Below, in pieces: positions 60,179-64,000 of a DNA stretch of 64,000 bases (the first letter of the stretch is position 1; every line of letters starts with the position of its first letter). Position numbers and translations under genes: made by a program. Under the pieces are notes generated by a model. That model was not told the origin of the DNA, did no database searches, and was given only the letters and a program-made list of their open reading frames with translations. The DNA comes from CAZBUB01 sp964494985 (GTDB lineage Bacteria; Desulfobacterota; Desulfovibrionia; Desulfovibrionales; Desulfothermaceae): assembly GCA_964494985.1 (NCBI GenBank), contig CAZBUB010000005.1, positions 17,176 through 81,175 on the forward strand, given 5' to 3'.

Positions 60179-61912
60179 ATGGACAAAATTTTGCGTATTG
60201 ACGTCAGCGGGGGACAGCCCCGAGCCAAGGAGGAACCTATAGGTGATTATGCAGGTTTGGGAGGCAGGGCCCTGACTTCAGCCCTGGTGAACAAGGAAGT
60301 GCCTGCGGACTGTCATCCTTTGGGACCGGAAAATAAGCTGGTAATCGCTCCTGGCCTGTTGAGCGGCACAGCAGCCACCAATTCCGGCAGGCTCTCAGTG
60401 GGGTGCAAAAGCCCGCTGACAGGGACCATCAAAGAGGCCAACTCCGGGGGACAGGGGGCCCAAGTCCTGGCCAAATTGGGCTACGCAGCCATTGTGCTTG
60501 AAGGCGAACGGCAGGGGGATGACCTGTTCGTGGTGCGCATCACCAAGGATGAAGTCAGGATAGACAAAGACAACAGCGTACGCATGCTGACTAATTATCA
60601 GCTTAAAGACAAGTTTGAGTCCGAGTACCTGAAGAACGGGTCTATGATCAGCATCGGCACAGCAGGCGAGATGCGCATGGCCAACTCTACAGTGGCTGTG
60701 ACAGATCCCGAGGGCAGGCCAGCCAGGCACGCCGGCAGGGGCGGAGTCGGCGCTGTGATGGGCTCCAAGGGCATCAAGGCCATCCTGCTGGACGGCACAG
60801 GGACCAAAATGCTGCAGCCCAAGGATCCAGAGAAGTTCAAGGAGGCCAACAAGAAGTTCACCGAGGGCCTGCGCAACCATGCGGTCACCGGCCAGGGTCT
60901 GCCAGCCTATGGCACCAATGTGCTGACCAACATTATTAATGAGGCTGGGGGTTACCCCACCTACAACTTCAAAACCGGCCAGTACCAGGATGCAGGCAAG
61001 ATCAGCGGCGAGTCTCAGGCTGAGCTGGAGAGCAGCCGGGGCGGCAACCCTACCCATGGCTGCCATCGGGGTTGCGTGATGCGCTGCTCCGGGGAGTTCG
61101 TGGACAAGGACGGCAATTTTGTGAGCAAGCAGCCTGAGTACGAGACAGTTTGGGCCCATGGGGGCAACTGTGGTATCTGCGATCTGGACGATATTGCGAA
61201 GCTGGATTTTCTGGATGACGACTACGGCTTTGACACCATCGAGATGGGCACTGCCATTGGCGTGGCCATGGAGGCAGGCCTGATCGAGTTCGGTGATGCC
61301 AAGGGCGCAATCAATCTGGTCCACGAGGCAGGCAAAGGCACACCCTTGGGCAGGATCCTGGGCAGCGGCACCGAAGTTACAGCCAAGGCCTTTGGTATTG
61401 AGCGGGCCCCGGTGGTCAAGGGCCAGTCCATTCCTGCCTATGATCCCAGGTCAGTTAAGGGCATCGGCGTGACCTACGCCACTACCACCATGGGTGCGGA
61501 TCATACTGCGGGCTACGCAGTGGCCCAGAATATGCTCAAGGTGGGTGGTGATGTGGATCCTTTAAAGCCTGAGGGGCAGGTGGATCTTTCCCGCAATCTG
61601 CAGATAGCCACTGCTGCTATAGATGCTACAGGTATGTGCCTGTTTATCGCCTTTGCTGTTTTGGATCAGCCTGAGACTTTCCAGGCTTTGATAGATATGA
61701 TTAACGCTTGTTTTGGTCTGGAGCTCACAGCAGATGATGTGAATGAGCTGGGTAAATCCATTTTGAAGAATGAAAGGGATTTCAATGCAGAGGCAGGATT
61801 TACCGCAGCCCACGACAGGCTGCCCAGGTACTTCAGGCGGGAGCCTTTGAGCCCGCACAATGCAACCTTTGATGTTCCGGATCAGGAGCTGGATCAGGTT
61901 TTCAATTGGTAG
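60179..61912 (+). CDS. aor: Tungsten aldehyde:ferredoxin oxidoreductase
   Basis: 577 residues. Oxidises aldehydes to acids and reduces ferredoxin, with a tungsten bis-pterin centre and a [4Fe-4S] cluster. Signatures: start MDKILRIDVSGG, GLLSGTAATNSGRLSVGCKS, HAGRGGVGAVMGSKGIKAI, cluster cysteines in THGCHRGCVMRC plus a late Cys in DATGMCLF, and the pterin motif region GADHTAGY. AGGAGG precedes the ATG. Together with the dehydrogenase before it this forms a complete alcohol-to-acid path. Codon use resembles that of adh, suggesting high expression. A palindrome AGGCAGGGCTGCCT lies about 55 bases upstream. Confidence 0.95.
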   Translation: MDKILRIDVSGGQPRAKEEPIGDYAGLGGRALTSALVNKEVPADCHPLGPENKLVIAPGLLSGTAATNSGRLSVGCKSPLTGTIKEANSGGQGAQVLAKLGYAAIVLEGERQGDDLFVVRITKDEVRIDKDNSVRMLTNYQLKDKFESEYLKNGSMISIGTAGEMRMANSTVAVTDPEGRPARHAGRGGVGAVMGSKGIKAILLDGTGTKMLQPKDPEKFKEANKKFTEGLRNHAVTGQGLPAYGTNVLTNIINEAGGYPTYNFKTGQYQDAGKISGESQAELESSRGGNPTHGCHRGCVMRCSGEFVDKDGNFVSKQPEYETVWAHGGNCGICDLDDIAKLDFLDDDYGFDTIEMGTAIGVAMEAGLIEFGDAKGAINLVHEAGKGTPLGRILGSGTEVTAKAFGIERAPVVKGQSIPAYDPRSVKGIGVTYATTTMGADHTAGYAVAQNMLKVGGDVDPLKPEGQVDLSRNLQIATAAIDATGMCLFIAFAVLDQPETFQALIDMINACFGLELTADDVNELGKSILKNERDFNAEAGFTAAHDRLPRYFRREPLSPHNATFDVPDQELDQVFNW

Positions 61913-61947
61913 TAGGAACCTGAGCTGCACAAAAAAAAGCCCTGAAC

Positions 61948-61972
61948 AAAAGGCGGCCCTGGGCCGCCTTTT
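61948..61972 (+). terminator. Hairpin after aor
   Basis: AAAAGGCGGC-CCTGG-GCCGCCTTTT is a perfect stem with a T run within the second arm. It sits between aor and the next gene on the same strand, so it probably limits transcription of the latter. Confidence 0.8.
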
Positions 61973-61990
61973 GCATGGGGAGGATTTGCC

Positions 61991-62605
61991 ATGTCTGAGC
62001 CGAATAGCCTCAAAAGTAAGGATTTGCCCCTGGTGGAGCTCAAACTGCCGCAAGACAGGTGGCCCTGTTTTAACAGCCTGCTGCGGCATGGCTTTTATGT
62101 CCAGGCTCCCGGGGGCATATCCCTGCAGCAGATCTTGAACCAGGAGTTCAATATCCCCCTGGACTACCTCCAGAACCGGGTGCAGACAATATTTCTGGAT
62201 GCCTGTCCTGTGGACGATTTGGATAAGGCTTACCCAGAAGCTTGGTCTGTGCTAGCCCTGTCATCCGCTATGCCGGGCTTGGTAGGGGCTACTATGCGCA
62301 AAGGGGGCTATTTTGCTGCTTTGCGGGAATCTATCAGCCATAAAGAGCAGACAGCAGCAAAAGGACAACAGGAGCTACCTTTGCAGATCAAGCTTTTCAA
62401 CTTCCTGGCCTCTGAATTGGCGGAAAACTTCCTGTCCCGGGGCATTTTTATGGACAATAGAAGTCTGCTGGAGTTCATGCAGCAGCAAGGCTCAAGCTTC
62501 TGGGCACCGCCTGCAAAGATTTTTTTGCAGGGCAGGGAAGTAGATTGGGCAGAATTAGAAAGCCATCTCCAAAAGCATGGACAAACAGGGCTGCAGGTGC
62601 ATTGA
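61991..62605 (+). CDS. Uncharacterised protein downstream of aor
   Basis: 204 residues, ATG with GGGGAGG upstream. The N-terminus contains LRHGFYVQAPGGISLQQILN, followed by a beta-rich IFLDACPVDDLDKAYPEA and a glycine-rich LALSSAMPGLVGATMRKGGYFAAL; the C-terminus holds IFLQGREVDWAEL. The first and middle parts are reminiscent of a ubiquitin-like fold (a MoaD/ThiS-type pattern without a terminal Gly-Gly), but this is weak. Position directly behind aor suggests a link to the tungsten enzyme. I do not recognise it firmly. Confidence 0.65.
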   Translation: MSEPNSLKSKDLPLVELKLPQDRWPCFNSLLRHGFYVQAPGGISLQQILNQEFNIPLDYLQNRVQTIFLDACPVDDLDKAYPEAWSVLALSSAMPGLVGATMRKGGYFAALRESISHKEQTAAKGQQELPLQIKLFNFLASELAENFLSRGIFMDNRSLLEFMQQQGSSFWAPPAKIFLQGREVDWAELESHLQKHGQTGLQVH

Positions 62606-62612
62606 GGGAGAT

Positions 62613-62654
62613 ATCGTAGATGTTGTCATTATCGATTACGACAACAACTACGAT
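62613..62654. repeat. Hexamer-repeat hairpin (fourth GATTAC-type array)
   Basis: ATCGTAGATGTTGTC (62613-62627) pairs with GACAACAACTACGAT (62640-62654) with one mismatch. The inner part reads GATTAC-GACAAC, the hexamers found in the block at 52.2-52.5 kb. It lies between the hypothetical gene and the convergent apbE. Confidence 0.65.
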
Positions 62655-62709
62655 AGTGAAGGGAGAGGGTAAACCATAGTCGCTTTCGATGCTCATGTCC
62701 TCTACTGTT

Positions 62710-63780
62710 CTAGGCCCGCAGTCTGGACCAGCCCCTGGAGCTGAAGCTGCGGCCTCCTTTCTGGATAATGTGGGCTTGAGCCTTGGGGAATCCTTGGATC
62801 AGCTCCAGCCCTTGTCCCGCTGGCAGTACGAAAAGAGCTGTGGACAGGCTGTCCGCAAGCATCGCACTGGGAGCGGTTACAGTGCAGCTGGCTGTGCGTG
62901 CAGGAGAGGCGTCCTGGCCAGGATGCAGGAGATGGTGGTGCCTGTAGCCAGGGGAGAAGAATCTCTGATAATCACCTGAAGTGGCTACGGCCATGTCTCG
63001 CAGGGCCAGCCTCTGCACATACTCTTTTTTGCCCCTGGGATCCTGGATGCCTATTAACCAGGGCGAAGCCTGGTCCTTGCCCCCTACTACCCGGATATCT
63101 CCTCCGGCATTGATCAGGGCGTGTTGAATACCCTGCTCCTGGATCAGCTGAGCAGCCTTGTCCACAATATAGCCTTTGGCTATGCCGTCCAGGGTCAACT
63201 TGCTCCTGGGGTGCAACAGGCTGATTGTGCCTGCCTTGAGTAAAATCTTGTCCATACCCAGGGCCTGTTGCAGTTCCCTGTTTCTGGCAGGATCAGGAGA
63301 ATGTCCGGTCTTGTCTGTATGTTGGGCATATTCTTCCAGCCAGGGTAAGACAGTGATGTCAAAGCTGTTTTGGCTGGCTTGGTGTAACTTGAAGGCCTGC
63401 TTAAGAACCAGGTTTAGCTCAGGCGGCACATCCTTAAGGATCTTGTGTTTGTTCAGCCAGCCCAATGGGCCTTGGGGATCAAAGCGGTTGAAGATCGGGA
63501 CTAATCTCTGTATCTCCTGTAAAGCCTTTTCCTGGGCCTGCAGGGCTTTGTCCCTGCTGCTGTCATAAATAGTCAGGCTGACCATGGTGCCCATCAGAGG
63601 CAAAGTCCTGGAGGTTTGCTGCAGCGTGGATTTGGGGCTGGCGAATCCAGGCTGGAAAAAAAGACCCGGGGCTGCTGCACCCAGGCCCATAGCGCTCAGA
63701 TAGCGCAGACACTCTCTTCGGGTGAGACTGTGCTTGCTGGCCATGCGTAGCTCCATTTTTTTACTTTTTTGCTTCTGCAT
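62710..63780 (-). CDS. apbE: FAD:protein FMN transferase ApbE (Tat-exported)
   Basis: 356 residues. Attaches FMN to threonines of exported flavoproteins such as Rnf and NQR subunits. Twin-arginine signal (TRRECLRYLSAMGLG, Arg21-Arg22) followed by a hydrophobic stretch. Family motifs: MGTMVSLTIYD, FNRFDPQGPLGWLN, KLTLDGIAKGYIVDKA, INAGGDIRVVGG, and the Mg-binding TAPSAMLADSLSTALFVL. No Rnf or NQR genes are in the window. Convergent to the aor side. Confidence 0.93.
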   Translation of the reverse strand: MQKQKSKKMELRMASKHSLTRRECLRYLSAMGLGAAAPGLFFQPGFASPKSTLQQTSRTLPLMGTMVSLTIYDSSRDKALQAQEKALQEIQRLVPIFNRFDPQGPLGWLNKHKILKDVPPELNLVLKQAFKLHQASQNSFDITVLPWLEEYAQHTDKTGHSPDPARNRELQQALGMDKILLKAGTISLLHPRSKLTLDGIAKGYIVDKAAQLIQEQGIQHALINAGGDIRVVGGKDQASPWLIGIQDPRGKKEYVQRLALRDMAVATSGDYQRFFSPGYRHHHLLHPGQDASPARTASCTVTAPSAMLADSLSTALFVLPAGQGLELIQGFPKAQAHIIQKGGRSFSSRGWSRLRA

Positions 63781-63913
63781 ACGTCAGTCTGAGACTATAT
63801 GTCAAGGTCTGCATCAAAAAGAGAAGGGTGAAATCCTATGCCCAGGGGCTGGTATTCTCTGCCAGAAAAAACGCTCGTATACCATAGGCTCAAGGTTGAA
63901 TAAAGATTTGCTT

Positions 63914-64000
63914 GTAACTGTTCACCAGGTCCAGGGGTTCGGCCTACAGGGCGCAAAAAACTCGCTCCCAAGAATGCGTAAAGCAAAAGTCTGATTTTGG
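63914..64000 (+). mobile_element. MITE-like structured element, copy 3 (cut by the window edge)
   Basis: Starts GTAACTGTTCACCA and is nearly identical to copy 2 over its visible 87 bases, including GGTTCGGCCTACAGGGC where copy 2 has GGTTCGGCCCACAGGGC. The eight bases before it are ATTTGCTT, the expected target duplication. It lies upstream of apbE. Confidence 0.88.

Noticed and set aside
1..64000. CRISPR arrays, tRNA or rRNA genes, prophage or IS transposase genes
   Set aside because: Looked for regularly spaced repeats, cloverleaf patterns and transposase motifs; none could be supported.

Overview
The window looks like a chromosomal segment of an anaerobic sulfate-reducing deltaproteobacterium, most likely of the order Desulfovibrionales. 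This is inferred from gene content: an orange-protein (ORP) type cluster of Mrp/MinD ATPases and NifX-like proteins, a tungsten aldehyde:ferredoxin oxidoreductase, three iron-type alcohol dehydrogenases, a desulforedoxin-like remnant, a DUF3786 iron-sulfur protein and many PAS kinases. A betaine-type BCCT carrier hints at a salty habitat. I saw no rRNA, tRNA, CRISPR array or intact transposase.

Layout. 1-8 kb: partial metallopeptidase-like gene, ftsH, a broken desulforedoxin-like gene, a TPR protein, an LVIVD propeller protein, a large MalT/SARP-type regulator and a decayed toxin-antitoxin pair. 8-17 kb: DUF3786 protein, NAD malic enzyme, BCCT carrier, universal stress protein, two half-size permeases and a K+ channel with TrkA-type domains. 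17-23 kb: MaoC hydratase, a ParA-like ATPase with a zinc ribbon, a GAF plus ribbon-helix-helix protein, a PilZ protein, a sigma-54 response regulator and a VapBC pair. 23.6-36.8 kb: one long chemosensory operon (MCP-like protein, STAS, CheY, CheA, MCP, CheW, CheR, response regulator, CheD, CheB, response regulator, hybrid kinase). 37-42 kb: an AT-rich leader, an alcohol dehydrogenase and a PAS hybrid kinase. 42-49.5 kb: the ORP-type operon with its sigma-54 activator and a sigma-54 promoter. 49.5-54.7 kb: gene remnants, glnB-amtB behind a sigma-54 promoter, a repeat block and RNase R. 54.8-63.8 kb: alcohol dehydrogenase, kinase and sigma-54 regulator, then a sigma-54-promoted alcohol dehydrogenase, the aldehyde oxidoreductase and ApbE.

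How the genes fit together. Alcohols would be oxidised to aldehydes by the dehydrogenases and then to acids by the tungsten enzyme, passing electrons to NAD and ferredoxin. The adjacent kinase and sigma-54 regulator probably control the third dehydrogenase through a clear -24/-12 promoter and a pair of direct repeats. Three -24/-12 promoters in the window serve nitrogen (amtB), ORP and alcohol genes.

The strongest new signal is a non-coding mobile element of about 260 bp. Two complete copies have 14-bp terminal inverted repeats, perfect 8-bp target duplications and internal stems whose bases co-vary between copies. One copy landed in the last codon of the malic enzyme gene and supplies its stop codon without changing the protein. 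A third copy runs off the right edge. The window also holds at least six broken genes, so gene decay is active here.
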